The translations under genes were made by a program, and so were the position numbers. From the NCBI RefSeq assembly GCF_002093975.1, contig NZ_MSZZ01000005.1, positions 248,001 through 312,000 of the forward strand: a DNA stretch of 64,000 nt, in the 5' to 3' direction. The DNA is from Thermoactinospora rubra. GTDB lineage: Bacteria > Actinomycetota > Actinomycetes > Streptosporangiales > Streptosporangiaceae. Positions 27,665 through 36,587 of this stretch are shown in pieces (positions within the stretch are counted from its first letter, which is position 1; each line of letters opens with the position of its first letter). Under the pieces are notes generated by a model. That model saw only the letters and a program-made list of their open reading frames with translations. It had not been told where the DNA came from and did not search any database.

Positions 27665-28618
27665 ATGACCACGTTCGGATACTTCCTGAGCAGCGAGGAA
27701 CACACGCCCCAGGAGCTGGTACGGCAAGCCAAGGCGGCCGAGCGCGCCGGGTTCGAGGCGCTGTGGATCTCCGACCACTTCCACCCGTGGATCGACGAGC
27801 AGGGCCAGAGCTCGTTCGTCTGGTCGGTCATCGGCGCGATCTCGCAGGCCACGTCGCTGCCGATCACCACGGCGGTGACCTGCCCGCTCGTCCGCATCCA
27901 CCCCGTGATCGTGGCCCAGGCCGCCGCGACCTGCGCCATGCTGACCGGCGGCAGGTTCCGCCTGGGCGTGGGCACCGGCGAGGCGCTCAACGAGCACATC
28001 GTCGACAGCCGCTGGCCGCCCGCCGAGGAGCGGCTGGAGATGCTGGAGGAGGCGGTCGGGCTCATGCGGGACCTGTGGACCGGCGAGCTCGTCACGCGCC
28101 GCGGCACGCACTACCGCGTCGACACCGCCCGCATCTACAGCCTGCCGGAGGAGCCGCCGCCGATCTACATGTCCGGCTTCGGCAAGAAGTCCGTCGAGCT
28201 GGCCGGCCGCATCGCCGACGGCTACATCAGCACCGGCCCCAGCGCCGAGATGGTGGAGCTGTTCCACAAGTCCGGCGGCGCGGGCAAGCCCGTCCAGGGC
28301 GGACTCAAGGTCTGCTACGCCGCCGACGCGGCCTCGGCCCGCAGGACGGTCCACCGCCTGTGGCCCACCCAGGGCATCCAGGGGGAGGCCTCGCAGCTGC
28401 TGCCGCTGCCGCGGCACTTCGAGCAGCTCGCGCAGGGCGTCAGCGAGGAGCAGGCGGTCGGCTCCAGCCCGTGCGGCCCCGACCCGGAGGCGCACGTCCA
28501 GGCCATCAGGCAGTACGTCGAAGCGGGCTTCGACGAGGTCTACGTCAACCAGATCGGGCCGGAGCAGGACGCCTTCTTCGACTTCTACGCCCGCGAGGTC
28601 CTGCCCCGGCTGCGGTGA
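27665..28618 (+). CDS. F420-dependent LLM-class oxidoreductase
   Basis: This 317-residue TIM-barrel enzyme belongs to the luciferase-like group that uses coenzyme F420. It resembles F420-dependent glucose-6-phosphate dehydrogenase paralogues. Characteristic stretches are FGYFLSSEEHTPQELV at the start, LWISDHFHPW near residue 40, LGVGTGEALNEHI near 110 and PPPIYMSGFGKKS near 170. The substrate cannot be inferred. F420 use supports an actinobacterial host. Confidence 0.88.
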   Translation: MTTFGYFLSSEEHTPQELVRQAKAAERAGFEALWISDHFHPWIDEQGQSSFVWSVIGAISQATSLPITTAVTCPLVRIHPVIVAQAAATCAMLTGGRFRLGVGTGEALNEHIVDSRWPPAEERLEMLEEAVGLMRDLWTGELVTRRGTHYRVDTARIYSLPEEPPPIYMSGFGKKSVELAGRIADGYISTGPSAEMVELFHKSGGAGKPVQGGLKVCYAADAASARRTVHRLWPTQGIQGEASQLLPLPRHFEQLAQGVSEEQAVGSSPCGPDPEAHVQAIRQYVEAGFDEVYVNQIGPEQDAFFDFYAREVLPRLR

Positions 28619-28619
28619 G

Positions 28620-29102
28620 TCAGGAGTCGTCGCGGCGGCGCAGGTCGAGCAGCGGCTGCAGCAGCCAGAACCAGCCGCCGGTCGCCGCGACGGCGCCGCC
28701 GAAGATGGCCGCGGGCCAGTTGTTCAGCACGACCTCGGCGACCAGCGCCACCGCGGCGGTCATGGCCACCAGCAGGAACGCCGATCCGGCGACGCCCAGC
28801 CGGTTGGCGCGGTGCAGCATCCGCTCCTTCAGCCCCGTGCGGAACAGCAGCCGGTGCTGCGCCGCCGGGGTGATGAAGCAGACGGACGCCAGCGCCGAGG
28901 ACAGCAGGGCGATGAAGAACAGCCACCGGCCGACGGTGTCGACCTTGCCCCAGCCCTGCTGGAAGGGCACGGTGAGCAGGAACGCGAACAGCACCTGCAC
29001 GCCCGTGACGGCCACGCGCAGGCCTTGCAGCAGCTCGCCGAGCTCGCGGTCGACCCGTTCCTTATGGGATTCGCCCGGCTCTCCTGTCTCGATCTGGGTC
29101 AT
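28620..29102 (-). CDS. DUF6328 four-helix membrane protein
   Basis: This 160-residue protein has a charged N-terminus with a RVDRELGELLQGLRVAVTG motif, four hydrophobic helices and an Arg/Asp-rich end. It matches DUF6328, an actinobacterial membrane family of unknown function. It is coupled by an ATGA overlap to the DUF1360 gene upstream, and its stop lies 2 bases from the convergent oxidoreductase stop. Confidence 0.82.
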   Translation of the reverse strand: MTQIETGEPGESHKERVDRELGELLQGLRVAVTGVQVLFAFLLTVPFQQGWGKVDTVGRWLFFIALLSSALASVCFITPAAQHRLLFRTGLKERMLHRANRLGVAGSAFLLVAMTAAVALVAEVVLNNWPAAIFGGAVAATGGWFWLLQPLLDLRRRDDS

Positions 29103-29581
29103 GATGCCTCTTTCATGAGCTTGGCGTAGGCGAGCTGGAGCCAGTCGGAGATGGCCACGGCCGTCATCGTGGCGCCGAACAGGCGGGTCAGGCGGGGAGC
29201 GAAGACCAGGCCGGCGGCGTAGCCGGTGGCCGTCCACTGCGCCAGGCAGAAGGGGCAGGCCAGCAGCTCGCCCATGGCGTTGCGGGGCTCCTCCTTCAGC
29301 TCCGCGGGGCCGCTGACGCCCTGAAAGCGGGTGAAGGGCGCGCGCAGCGGGCTGGTGACCGGGTCCTTGGCGATGAGCCGGGACAGCTTGTGCGTGGAGA
29401 CTCCCATGACCAGCATGTCCATCAGGCCCACGCGGTCGGGCGGCCGGCGGCCGGTGAGGGCGGCCAGGCCGGACAGCGCCGCGACGGCTCCGCCGTACAC
29501 GGCCATGATCCGCAGGTAGGGCCCGAGAGGGCCGTGCTGGTAGCGGCGTTCGGTTTCCTTCAGCGCGTCTTCCGTAAGCAC
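29099..29581 (-). CDS. DUF1360 membrane protein
   Basis: This 160-residue DUF1360 protein has three likely hydrophobic helices and the family motifs VSTHKLSRLIAKD and LLACPFCLAQWTA. Related proteins are found near sporulation and stress genes, but no biochemical role is known. The first gene of a two-gene operon with DUF6328, it is divergent from the nucleotidyltransferase. Confidence 0.85.
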   Translation of the reverse strand: MLTEDALKETERRYQHGPLGPYLRIMAVYGGAVAALSGLAALTGRRPPDRVGLMDMLVMGVSTHKLSRLIAKDPVTSPLRAPFTRFQGVSGPAELKEEPRNAMGELLACPFCLAQWTATGYAAGLVFAPRLTRLFGATMTAVAISDWLQLAYAKLMKEAS

Positions 29582-29641
29582 ATCGGGGCGCTACCCCTCA
29601 TCGGCACGCCTAGTCGTCGGCGGCGCGGGTAGCGATGAGGC

Positions 29642-30238
29642 ATGGGCAGCCACGGCCATGAGGTCACTGACGCGCTCCTGGACACCCTCAAACGGGCGAG
29701 TTCGCGATTGAAGGAGGCCGGCGTGAAGTTCGCGCTGGCCGGCGGATGCGCCGCGTACGCCAGGGGCGCCGCGCCGTCCCTGCACGATGTGGATTTCGTG
29801 GTGACGGAGAAGGACGCGAACGTCGCCCTGGAGGCGTTGCGCGAGATCGGCTTCCGCACCGAGAAGCCGCCGGAGGACTGGCTGGTCAAGGCCTACGACG
29901 AGGACCGGCTGGTGGATCTGATCTTCCGGCTGGCCGACCGCCCGGTGACCGAGGCGCTGCTGGAGCGGGCCGAGCCGCTGACGGCCTCGGCGGTGATCGT
30001 GCCGGTGCTGGAGGCGACCGACCTGGTCATCTCGTGGCTGCTGCCGATGTCGGAGCACGCCTGCGACTACGGCGGCCTGCTGGCACAGGTCAGGGCGATG
30101 CGCGAGCAGGTCGACTGGCGGCGGGTGGCGGCGGTGACCGAGCACTCGCCGTACGCCTTCACGTTCCTGACGTTGCTGGAACGGCTGGGCGTGATCGAGC
30201 ACCCGGAGTGCCCGTACGGCGATCCCACCTGGCCGTGA
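29642..30238 (+). CDS. Nucleotidyltransferase-fold protein
   Basis: This 198-residue protein has the minimal nucleotidyltransferase core: ALAGGCAAYARG supplies the Gly-Gly loop and HDVDFVV the paired Asp motif, with a third acidic position in RLVDLIFRL. Such enzymes transfer NMP groups to proteins, RNA or small molecules, sometimes as toxins. No antitoxin-like partner lies beside it. A strong terminator follows the stop. Confidence 0.78.
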   Translation: MGSHGHEVTDALLDTLKRASSRLKEAGVKFALAGGCAAYARGAAPSLHDVDFVVTEKDANVALEALREIGFRTEKPPEDWLVKAYDEDRLVDLIFRLADRPVTEALLERAEPLTASAVIVPVLEATDLVISWLLPMSEHACDYGGLLAQVRAMREQVDWRRVAAVTEHSPYAFTFLTLLERLGVIEHPECPYGDPTWP

Positions 30239-30265
30239 GTCCGCCGGATATAACCGGACATAAGA

Positions 30266-30302
30266 GGACCGCGTCCCCTTGAAGGGGGACGCGGTCCCTT
30301 TT
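30266..30302. terminator. Intrinsic terminator, probably bidirectional
   Basis: A perfect 13-base stem (30266-30278 with 30285-30297) closes a six-base loop and is followed on the plus strand by CTTTT. It sits between convergent genes, so it should end transcription of the nucleotidyltransferase and perhaps of the PRC-barrel gene. Confidence 0.9.
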
Positions 30303-30315
30303 CTCGGCGGCCCGA

Positions 30316-30678
30316 TCAGAACGTGGCGCCCGGGCCCGCGGGGAACCGGCGGTAGTAGTCGCCCAGCCGGTTGCGGTACTCGGGCTCCTTGAACGCCGCC
30401 TCGTCGAACTCCGGCGCGTCCTTGATCTCAGCCTTCGTCCGGGAGACGTAGACGTTGCGCTCCTGCGGATCGATCTGGGTGATCACCGAAGCCGGGAGCA
30501 TCACCTTCTTGCCGAAGATCCACGGGCCGGTGTCGACGATGAGGTAGCTCTCGCCGACCTCGTAAGTCGCCTCGTCGACCGAACCGATCTTGCCGTCGGT
30601 CGCCTGGACGTGGTAGCCGACCAGGTCGAGGGACTTGCTGCGGTCGTAGACATCGGGCCGGTAGTCCCAGAGCTCCAT
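30316..30678 (-). CDS. PRC-barrel domain protein
   Basis: This 120-residue protein contains one PRC-barrel (SLDLVGYHVQATDGKIGSVD, then YLIVDTGPWIFGKKVMLP) and a short acidic tail. PRC-barrels occur in the photosynthetic reaction centre, RimM and many stress proteins. Stand-alone actinomycete versions have no defined role. AAAGGAG precedes the ATG, and a SigB-like promoter lies upstream. Confidence 0.87.
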   Translation of the reverse strand: MELWDYRPDVYDRSKSLDLVGYHVQATDGKIGSVDEATYEVGESYLIVDTGPWIFGKKVMLPASVITQIDPQERNVYVSRTKAEIKDAPEFDEAAFKEPEYRNRLGDYYRRFPAGPGATF

Positions 30679-30712
30679 GAGGATCGCTCCTTTCGTCCGA
30701 TTAATCCGCCAG

Positions 30713-30736
30713 CTACCCCCTCACCGGGTGCCAAAC
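30713..30736 (-). promoter_or_regulatory. SigB-like promoter of the PRC-barrel gene
   Basis: Reading the minus strand, GTTT (30736-30733) and GGGTAG (30718-30713) are separated by 14 bases. The -10 lies 34 bases upstream of the PRC-barrel start and just downstream of the secA2 stop. Confidence 0.5.
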
Positions 30737-30747
30737 ATCCCGCAAAG

Positions 30748-32934
30748 TCAGCGCTTGCCGGCCACGCGCTTGGCCAGGCGCTCCCACTCGGTGCCGAACG
30801 GGTTGTCGTTGACCATGTAGGTCCAGGTCGCGCTGGGCCGCTTGAGCTCGCGCTCGGGCGCCTCGAACGACTCCAGCGACCGGCGCTCGATCTCGGCCAT
30901 GAGCGTCTTGTACTCCGCCACGGCCTCGCGGTGGAACTCGTCCAGCGGGCTCATCCGGCCCAGGGCCCGCAGGTGGATGCCCTCGCGCAGGTCGGTCAGG
31001 TAGGCCAGGTGCTCGGTCCAGCAGCGGTCCAGGTGGTACAGCACGATCTGCCGGGCCGTCTCCTCCCGCGTGTCCTCCGGCATGGCCGCCCACCGCTCGG
31101 GATCGGCCGCGGCCAGCGCCCTGGCCGCGGCGTCGCCGTGCAGGACCTTGTCGCGCCACTCCAGGACCAGCTCGCGCTGGTGCTCCAGCAGGCGGGTGTA
31201 GCGCCAGGTGTTGCGGTGGATCTCCAGGCCCACGCCCTCGGCCACCCGCTGCGCGTGGGCCACGATGTAGGCGCCGCGGCGGTGCCGTACCACGCCGTCG
31301 GGGTCGGCGGCGGGCGGGCGCTCGTCGGGCGCGAACTGGGTGACGAGGTCGTCCTCCATGCTGACGAAGAACACCGAGCCGCCGGGGTCGCCCTGGCGCC
31401 CGGCCCGGCCGCGCAGCTGGTCGTCCAGGCGGCTGGAGGCGTGGCGGCCGGAGCCGATCACGTACAGGCCGCCCAGCTCGGCCACGCCCTCGCCGAGGCG
31501 GATGTCGGTGCCGCGGCCGGCCATCTGCGTGGAGACGGTGATCGCGCCCTTCTGGCCCGCCTGGGCGATGATGGCGGCCTCCTCGGCGTCGTTCTTGGCG
31601 TTGAGCACGACCGGCTCCAGCTTGCGCCGCCGCAGGAGCTTGGCCAGGTGCTCGGACTCGGCCACGTCCAGCGTGCCGACGAGGATGGGACGGCCGGTCT
31701 CGTGGACCCGCTGGATCTCCTCCACCAGCGCGGCCGTCTTGTCCGGGACCGTGGGGTAGATGCGGTCCGGCGCGTCCTGCCGGATGCAGGGCCGGTTGGG
31801 CGGGATGACCGCGACCTTCAGGCCATAGAACTCGCCCAGCTGCTCGCTGACCGCCACCGCCGTCCCGGTCATGCCGCACACCCGCGGATACCTGCGGATG
31901 AGGCCCTGGACGCTGATCTGGTCGAGCACCTCGCCCTTCTCGGTGGGCGCCAGCGCCTCCTTGGCCTCCACCGCCGCCTGCAGCCCGTCGGGCCAGCGCT
32001 GCAGCAGCGCCACCCGGCCCCGCGAGGGGTTGATGAGCTGGACCTTGCCGTCGCGCACGATGTAGTCGACGTCGCGGGTGAGCAGGGCGTGCGCGTGCAG
32101 GGCCAGGTTGACCTCGATCAGCGTGCCGGGCTCGTTCTCGTCGTAGAGGTCCACGCCGAGCGCGTTCTCCACCATGGCCGCGCCCTTGGCGGTCAGGTAG
32201 ACGTTGCGCCCCTGCTCGTCGATCTCGTAGTGGTAGCCGCGCACCAGGGTCCGCACCAGCGCGGCCAGCTCCGGGACCGTGGTGCCGAGGTCGGCCGCCC
32301 CGGCCAGCACCAGCGGCACGCGCGCCTCGTCCACCAGCACCGAGTCGGCCTCGTCCACCAGCGCCACCTCCGGCGGCGGCACGATCTGCCGGCCCGGGTC
32401 GGTGGCCAGGCGGTCGCGCAGCACGTCGAAGCCGATCTCGCTGACCGGCCCATACAGCACGTCCTTGGCGTAGGCCGCGCGGCGCTGCTCGGGGGTGGAG
32501 TTCTGGTCGATGTAGCCCACCGACACGCCCATGGCCTCATAGAAGGGCGCCATCCACTCGGCGTCGCGCTTGGCCAGGTAGTCGTTGACCGAGATGACGT
32601 GCACCTTCTTGCCCTGCAGCGCGTACCCGGCCGCGGCCATCGCGCCCGACAGCGTCTTGCCCTCGCCGGTGGCCATCTCGGCGACGTGCCCGTCGAGCAG
32701 CGCGAGCGTCCCCATCAGCTGCACGTCGTACGGCCTGAGCCCCAGGGTCCGGTCGGCGGTCTCCCGCACCAGCGCGCAGAACCCCGCGAGATCGGCCAGA
32801 TCCAGGTCCTCCAGCGCCACCGTGCGGCCGGCCGCCTCCCTGACGACCTTCCGGTAGGGGGCGATGTTCACCCCGCCCGGCCGGTCCAGCAGGTTCTTGA
32901 AGATTCCGGAGATCGAGGACCTTTTGCCCGCCAC
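30748..32934 (-). CDS. secA2: Accessory preprotein translocase ATPase SecA2
   Basis: This 728-residue SecA-type motor ATPase has Walker A AEMATGEGKT near residue 86, the DEVD equivalent VDEADSVL near 194, the second helicase domain with STQMAGRGTDI near 457 and DQLRGRAGRQGDPG near 495. It is well short of housekeeping SecA (about 900 residues) and lacks the C-terminal linker with the Cys-rich zinc site. It is therefore the actinobacterial SecA2 type that exports a subset of proteins through SecYEG. No secY2 or accessory Sec genes are adjacent. Confidence 0.9.
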   Translation of the reverse strand: MAGKRSSISGIFKNLLDRPGGVNIAPYRKVVREAAGRTVALEDLDLADLAGFCALVRETADRTLGLRPYDVQLMGTLALLDGHVAEMATGEGKTLSGAMAAAGYALQGKKVHVISVNDYLAKRDAEWMAPFYEAMGVSVGYIDQNSTPEQRRAAYAKDVLYGPVSEIGFDVLRDRLATDPGRQIVPPPEVALVDEADSVLVDEARVPLVLAGAADLGTTVPELAALVRTLVRGYHYEIDEQGRNVYLTAKGAAMVENALGVDLYDENEPGTLIEVNLALHAHALLTRDVDYIVRDGKVQLINPSRGRVALLQRWPDGLQAAVEAKEALAPTEKGEVLDQISVQGLIRRYPRVCGMTGTAVAVSEQLGEFYGLKVAVIPPNRPCIRQDAPDRIYPTVPDKTAALVEEIQRVHETGRPILVGTLDVAESEHLAKLLRRRKLEPVVLNAKNDAEEAAIIAQAGQKGAITVSTQMAGRGTDIRLGEGVAELGGLYVIGSGRHASSRLDDQLRGRAGRQGDPGGSVFFVSMEDDLVTQFAPDERPPAADPDGVVRHRRGAYIVAHAQRVAEGVGLEIHRNTWRYTRLLEHQRELVLEWRDKVLHGDAAARALAAADPERWAAMPEDTREETARQIVLYHLDRCWTEHLAYLTDLREGIHLRALGRMSPLDEFHREAVAEYKTLMAEIERRSLESFEAPERELKRPSATWTYMVNDNPFGTEWERLAKRVAGKR

Positions 32935-32994
32935 AGTCCCTCCAACGAGTGATACGCCGGGCCTGTTCCTTGGTGACCTTCCTGGTGCCCCCGC

Positions 32995-33032
32995 AGGGTC
33001 CGGTACGGCATGCGCCCGCCGTACCGGACCCT
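32995..33032 (-). terminator. Stem-loop terminator between EamA gene and secA2
   Basis: A perfect 14-base stem (32995-33008 with 33019-33032), extendable by one pair, lies immediately downstream of the EamA stop. There is no T-run, as is common for actinobacterial terminators. Confidence 0.75.
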
Positions 33033-33035
33033 AAC

Positions 33036-33914
33036 TCACCCGCGCTGGTGCGCGGTCAACACCACGACGGCGCACAGCAGCACGCCGCCGCCGATCGCGG
33101 CCTGGAGCGTGAGCGGCTCGCCCAGCACCAGCACGCCGAGCGCGGCGGCGCCTACGGCCTCGCCGAGCGAGAGCACCGACGCGGTGGTCGCGCTCACGGC
33201 CGTCAGCGCCCTGAAGAACAGCGCGTAGGCCAGCGCCGTGGGCACCGCGCCCAGGTAGAGCAACAGCAGGACCGACTCGGCGGTCAGCTCCGGCAGGAGC
33301 CGGCCGGTGAGCGCGAACGGGATGAGGCACGCCGCGCCGACCGCGAAGCCGCCGACCGTGGTGGCCGTCGGGTCGGCGCGGTGCCGCCTGCCGTACAGGG
33401 TGACGGCGCCGTACCCGGCCGCCGAGCACAGCGACAGCGCGACGCCGAGGGCCGTGCCGCCGGACCCCGCGCCGCCGTTGCCCGTGCCGGTGGCGAGCAG
33501 CGCCAGCCCGGCCAGCGCCGCCACCAGGGCGGCCAGGCCCACGCGGCCGATGCGCTCGCCGAGCAGCACGCGGCCCGCGGCGGCGACCACGATCGTGGTG
33601 CCGCCCATCGTCACGACGGTCGCCACGGCGACGCCGGCCTCGGCTATCGCGGCGAAGTACGCCGTCTGGTACAGGGCCATCCCGGCGCCGACGAACGCGA
33701 TGTGCCTCTTGCGCGCCGCGCGCAGGGAGGTGACCAGCCCGCCCGTGCCCAGGAGGAACAGGGCGCCCAGCAGGTAGCGCCACAGCGAGACCCCGACGGC
33801 GTCCAGGCCGCCGGAGGCGAACAGCAGCTTGCCCGCGGCGCCGCCGGTGCCCCACGCGGCGGCGGACAGGCAGACGTAGAGCGCGCCACGGCGCGCGGAA
33901 AGAGAGGTTGACAA
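33036..33914 (-). CDS. EamA/DMT-family transporter
   Basis: This 292-residue membrane protein has about ten hydrophobic helices in two EamA repeats; the second begins near residue 150 and ends with the typical SLGEAVGAAALGVLVLGEPLTLQAAIGG. Family members export amino acids, metabolites or drugs. The upstream 207-base gap shared with the VOC gene contains a seven-base GC hairpin at 34007-34028 but no recognisable riboswitch. Confidence 0.87.
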   Translation of the reverse strand: MSTSLSARRGALYVCLSAAAWGTGGAAGKLLFASGGLDAVGVSLWRYLLGALFLLGTGGLVTSLRAARKRHIAFVGAGMALYQTAYFAAIAEAGVAVATVVTMGGTTIVVAAAGRVLLGERIGRVGLAALVAALAGLALLATGTGNGGAGSGGTALGVALSLCSAAGYGAVTLYGRRHRADPTATTVGGFAVGAACLIPFALTGRLLPELTAESVLLLLYLGAVPTALAYALFFRALTAVSATTASVLSLGEAVGAAALGVLVLGEPLTLQAAIGGGVLLCAVVVLTAHQRG

Positions 33915-34121
33915 CGGATCTCTCCGGATCGGTGGTCGTGGCAGGAACCCGGAACGCGGGCAGCGACCACCGCCGGATCAGCGGATCCGGCTTTCGAACC
34001 AGGAGACGCCGCCCGCTAGGAGGCGGCGGGGGGAGAGATCACGTGGAACGGCACGGTGCCAGCATAACCGCTCACGGCGAACCTGACGTGAGCTGTCAGG
34101 TATGCCGGGCAGGCTGACCCC

Positions 34122-34490
34122 ATGACAACCAAGGCCAAGCTCCTTGCCGTGACCATCGACTGCGTGGAGCCGCGGCGGCTCGCGGAGTTCTACTCCAAGA
34201 TCACCGGCTTCGACGTCACCTACGCCGAGGACGACTACGCGGCGATCGGCGACGGCACGACGAACATCTACTTCGGGCGCGTCCCGGACCGCAAGCCGGT
34301 GTCGTGGCCGAGCCCGGACAAGCAGTTCCACCTCGACTTCCGCGTCCCGGACGTGGACAGGGCCGTCGAGGAGTACGTGGCGCTGGGCGCCACCAAGCCG
34401 GACTTCCAGCCCGGCGTGAGCGAGGAGGGCACCCGCTGGGTCGTCCTGCAGGACCCGGAGGGCCACCTGTTCTGCGTGATCCCCGAGTAA
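34122..34490 (+). CDS. VOC-superfamily (glyoxalase/bleomycin-resistance-like) protein
   Basis: This 122-residue protein is a single VOC module pair: LLAVTIDCVEPRRLAEFYSKITGF at the N-terminus and WVVLQDPEGHLFCVIP at the C-terminus, where the Glu of PEGH is a usual metal ligand. Members include glyoxalases, dioxygenases and antibiotic-binding proteins; this actinobacterial subtype is mostly uncharacterised. Confidence 0.87.
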   Translation: MTTKAKLLAVTIDCVEPRRLAEFYSKITGFDVTYAEDDYAAIGDGTTNIYFGRVPDRKPVSWPSPDKQFHLDFRVPDVDRAVEEYVALGATKPDFQPGVSEEGTRWVVLQDPEGHLFCVIPE

Positions 34491-34599
34491 GCCGTCCCTG
34501 AGTTAGCCGGTCCCGGGCAATCAGCCTAAAGGCGGATACGCGCCCGATCTCGGGCCCTTACGCTGGAGCAATGCTTCACACACGGGGGGAGTGGCCCGC

Positions 34600-35484
34600 A
34601 TGACGTGGGCCGGCCTGCTGATCGCCCTGCTGGGGGCCCTGGGCTACGCGCTCGGCGCGGCCATGCAACAGTACGAGGCCGTGGCGGAGGGCGCCTCGCT
34701 CACGCTCATGAGGCGCCCCCGCTGGTGGATCGGCGGCGTCATCGGCTTCACCGGCGCGTGCCTGCACGCCGTGGCGCTGAGCTTCGCGCCGCTGGTGGCG
34801 GTGCAGCCGATCAGCGTCGCCACGCTGGTGTTCGCCGTCCCGCTCGCGGCCTTCATGTACGGGCGCAGGCCGTACAAGGCGGAGATCTTCGGGTCGGTGG
34901 CCGTGGCGGTGGGGCTGCTGTGGCTGATGCTGCTGGTCCCCCAGCACCACGTCACGCCGAGGCTGTCCACGCCGGCCGCACTCGGGTTCGTCGGGGTGGT
35001 CGCCGCGATCGTGCTCGTCACGCACGTGGCCGCCCGGTTCGTCCACGGGGCGGGGAAGGCGCTGCTGCTGGCGGTCGGCGCGGGGGCGACGACCGCCAGC
35101 GTGTCGACGTTCGTGCGGGTGGTCGGCGGCGGCATGGAGGGGGACTGGTCGCGGCTGCTGCACTGGTTCACGCTGGCCATCCCCACGCTGCTGGTCTGCG
35201 CCGTGGTGCTGCTGCAGAAGTCCTACGCGGTCGGCTACTTCGGCATCGCCTACGCGGGCGTGCAGGTGGTGGACCCGATCACCAGCGTGCTGGCGGGCGC
35301 GATCCTGCTCGGCGAGCCGCTGCCCACGAGCCCGAGCACGGCGGTCCCCGCCTTGATCGCCGCCGCGCTGACCGTCGGCGGCACCATCACGCTGGGACGC
35401 CTGGCTCCCGACCACTCCCGGCCCAAGCCGGTGGCCGCCAGCCCAGCACCGGTTCCTGCGACCGCAGGAGCAGATCCGGGCTGA
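34600..35484 (+). CDS. DMT-family membrane protein
   Basis: This 294-residue protein has about nine hydrophobic helices and an EamA-like C-terminal repeat (GVQVVDPITSVLAGAILLGEPL). The N-terminus (LGYALGAAMQQYEAV) is typical of actinobacterial DMT proteins distantly related to magnesium-transporter-like NIPA proteins. ATG 34600 lies eight bases after a GGGGGGAG site and is better than GTG 34591. The C-terminal 98 bases overlap the convergent monooxygenase gene. Confidence 0.83.
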   Translation: MTWAGLLIALLGALGYALGAAMQQYEAVAEGASLTLMRRPRWWIGGVIGFTGACLHAVALSFAPLVAVQPISVATLVFAVPLAAFMYGRRPYKAEIFGSVAVAVGLLWLMLLVPQHHVTPRLSTPAALGFVGVVAAIVLVTHVAARFVHGAGKALLLAVGAGATTASVSTFVRVVGGGMEGDWSRLLHWFTLAIPTLLVCAVVLLQKSYAVGYFGIAYAGVQVVDPITSVLAGAILLGEPLPTSPSTAVPALIAAALTVGGTITLGRLAPDHSRPKPVAASPAPVPATAGADPG

Positions 35485-36538
35485 CCCGGCCCGCGAGCGA
35501 CAGTCCCAGGTCGCGCAGCCGTACGGCCAGCGGGTTGCGCCAGCCCGTGATCCGGCAGATCGCCGCCGACCTGGCCGTGACCATGGCGGTCCGCCTGAGC
35601 CGGGCGGCCGTGTACCGCTCCAGGCCGTGGCCCTCCGGATCGGCGCACGCGGCCAGCACGACGGCGTCCTCGATGGCCTGGCAGGCGCCCTGGCCCAGGT
35701 TGGGCGTCATCGGGTGGGCCGCGTCGCCCAGCAGCGCCACCGTGCCGCGGTGCATGGCGGGCAGCGGCTCGCGCAGGTGGTAGACGTCGTTGCGCAGGAT
35801 GCGGGCGTTGTCGGCGGCCTCCAGCAGGTGCGGGATCGGGTCGTGCCAGTGGCCGAAGCGCCGCAGCAGCTCGGCCTTCTCGTCGGCCAGGACCGTCCCG
35901 GCGGGCAGCGTGTCGGTGGCGTAGAGGTAGACCCACTCGTCCGCCATCGGCATGACGCCGAAGACCAGGCCCGGGCCCCAGGACTCGGTGGTGCGCAGCG
36001 TCACGCCCGCGGGTCTGGGCACCAGGGCCCGCCACGCCGTGATCCCGGCGTAGACCGGCCGCGGGTGGCCGGGGAAGAGCTCGCGGCGGGCTGCCGAGTG
36101 GATGCCGTCCGCGGCGACGACGAGGTCGGCGCCGAGGTCGGCGCGGAGATCGGCCACCGACTCCACGGTCACGCCGAGCCGCAGGGCGCCCTCGGGCAGC
36201 CGGTCGAGGAGCATGCCGGTGAGCGTGGCGCGGCGCAGCAGCACGACGGAGTCGCCGAAGCGCGCGGCGGCCCTGTCCTCGGTCGTCCGGGTGAGCCAGC
36301 GGCCGTCCCAGCGCCGCAGGCCGGCCGTTCCCTGGATGGAGGCGAGCCCCCGCACCTCGTCGCCCAGGCCGAGCGTGTCGAGGGCCTTCAGCGCGTTGGC
36401 CGCGATGGCGAGCCCGGCCCCCACCGGCTCCAGCCTGGCGGCCCGCTCCAGGACGGTCACCTCCCAGCCGCGCCGGCGCAGCGCGACGGCCGCCGTGAGC
36501 CCCCCGATTCCCGCCCCTATCACCGCTGCTCGCCGCAT
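35387..36538 (-). CDS. FAD-dependent monooxygenase
   Basis: This 383-residue flavoprotein is of the p-hydroxybenzoate hydroxylase type: ADP-binding GAGIGGLTAAVAL at residue 8, the DG motif VVAADGIHSAARR near 140 and the second FAD motif LLGDAAHPMTPNLGQGACQAIED near 265. It would hydroxylate an aromatic or related compound with NAD(P)H. It is transcribed divergently from a TetR gene across a double operator, so the regulator very likely controls it. Confidence 0.92.
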   Translation of the reverse strand: MRRAAVIGAGIGGLTAAVALRRRGWEVTVLERAARLEPVGAGLAIAANALKALDTLGLGDEVRGLASIQGTAGLRRWDGRWLTRTTEDRAAARFGDSVVLLRRATLTGMLLDRLPEGALRLGVTVESVADLRADLGADLVVAADGIHSAARRELFPGHPRPVYAGITAWRALVPRPAGVTLRTTESWGPGLVFGVMPMADEWVYLYATDTLPAGTVLADEKAELLRRFGHWHDPIPHLLEAADNARILRNDVYHLREPLPAMHRGTVALLGDAAHPMTPNLGQGACQAIEDAVVLAACADPEGHGLERYTAARLRRTAMVTARSAAICRITGWRNPLAVRLRDLGLSLAGRVSPDLLLRSQEPVLGWRPPAWAGSGREPGVPA

Positions 36539-36552
36539 GCCGCCCTCCCGGG

Positions 36553-36587
36553 AAACTACATCTGTAGTTTCACACTACACCTGTAGT
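36553..36587. promoter_or_regulatory. Double palindromic operator for the divergent TetR regulator
   Basis: Two related inverted repeats lie between the monooxygenase and TetR genes: AAACTACA-TC-TGTAGTTT (36553-36570, eight-base arms) and ACTACA-CC-TGTAGT (36574-36587, six-base arms), with centres 19 bases apart. The second ends in TAGTAT, a plausible -10 for the TetR gene. Confidence 0.8.

Noticed and set aside
34007..34028. Possible riboswitch or attenuator upstream of the EamA gene
   Set aside because: Only a seven-base GC hairpin is present; no conserved riboswitch core or terminator pairing could be recognised.
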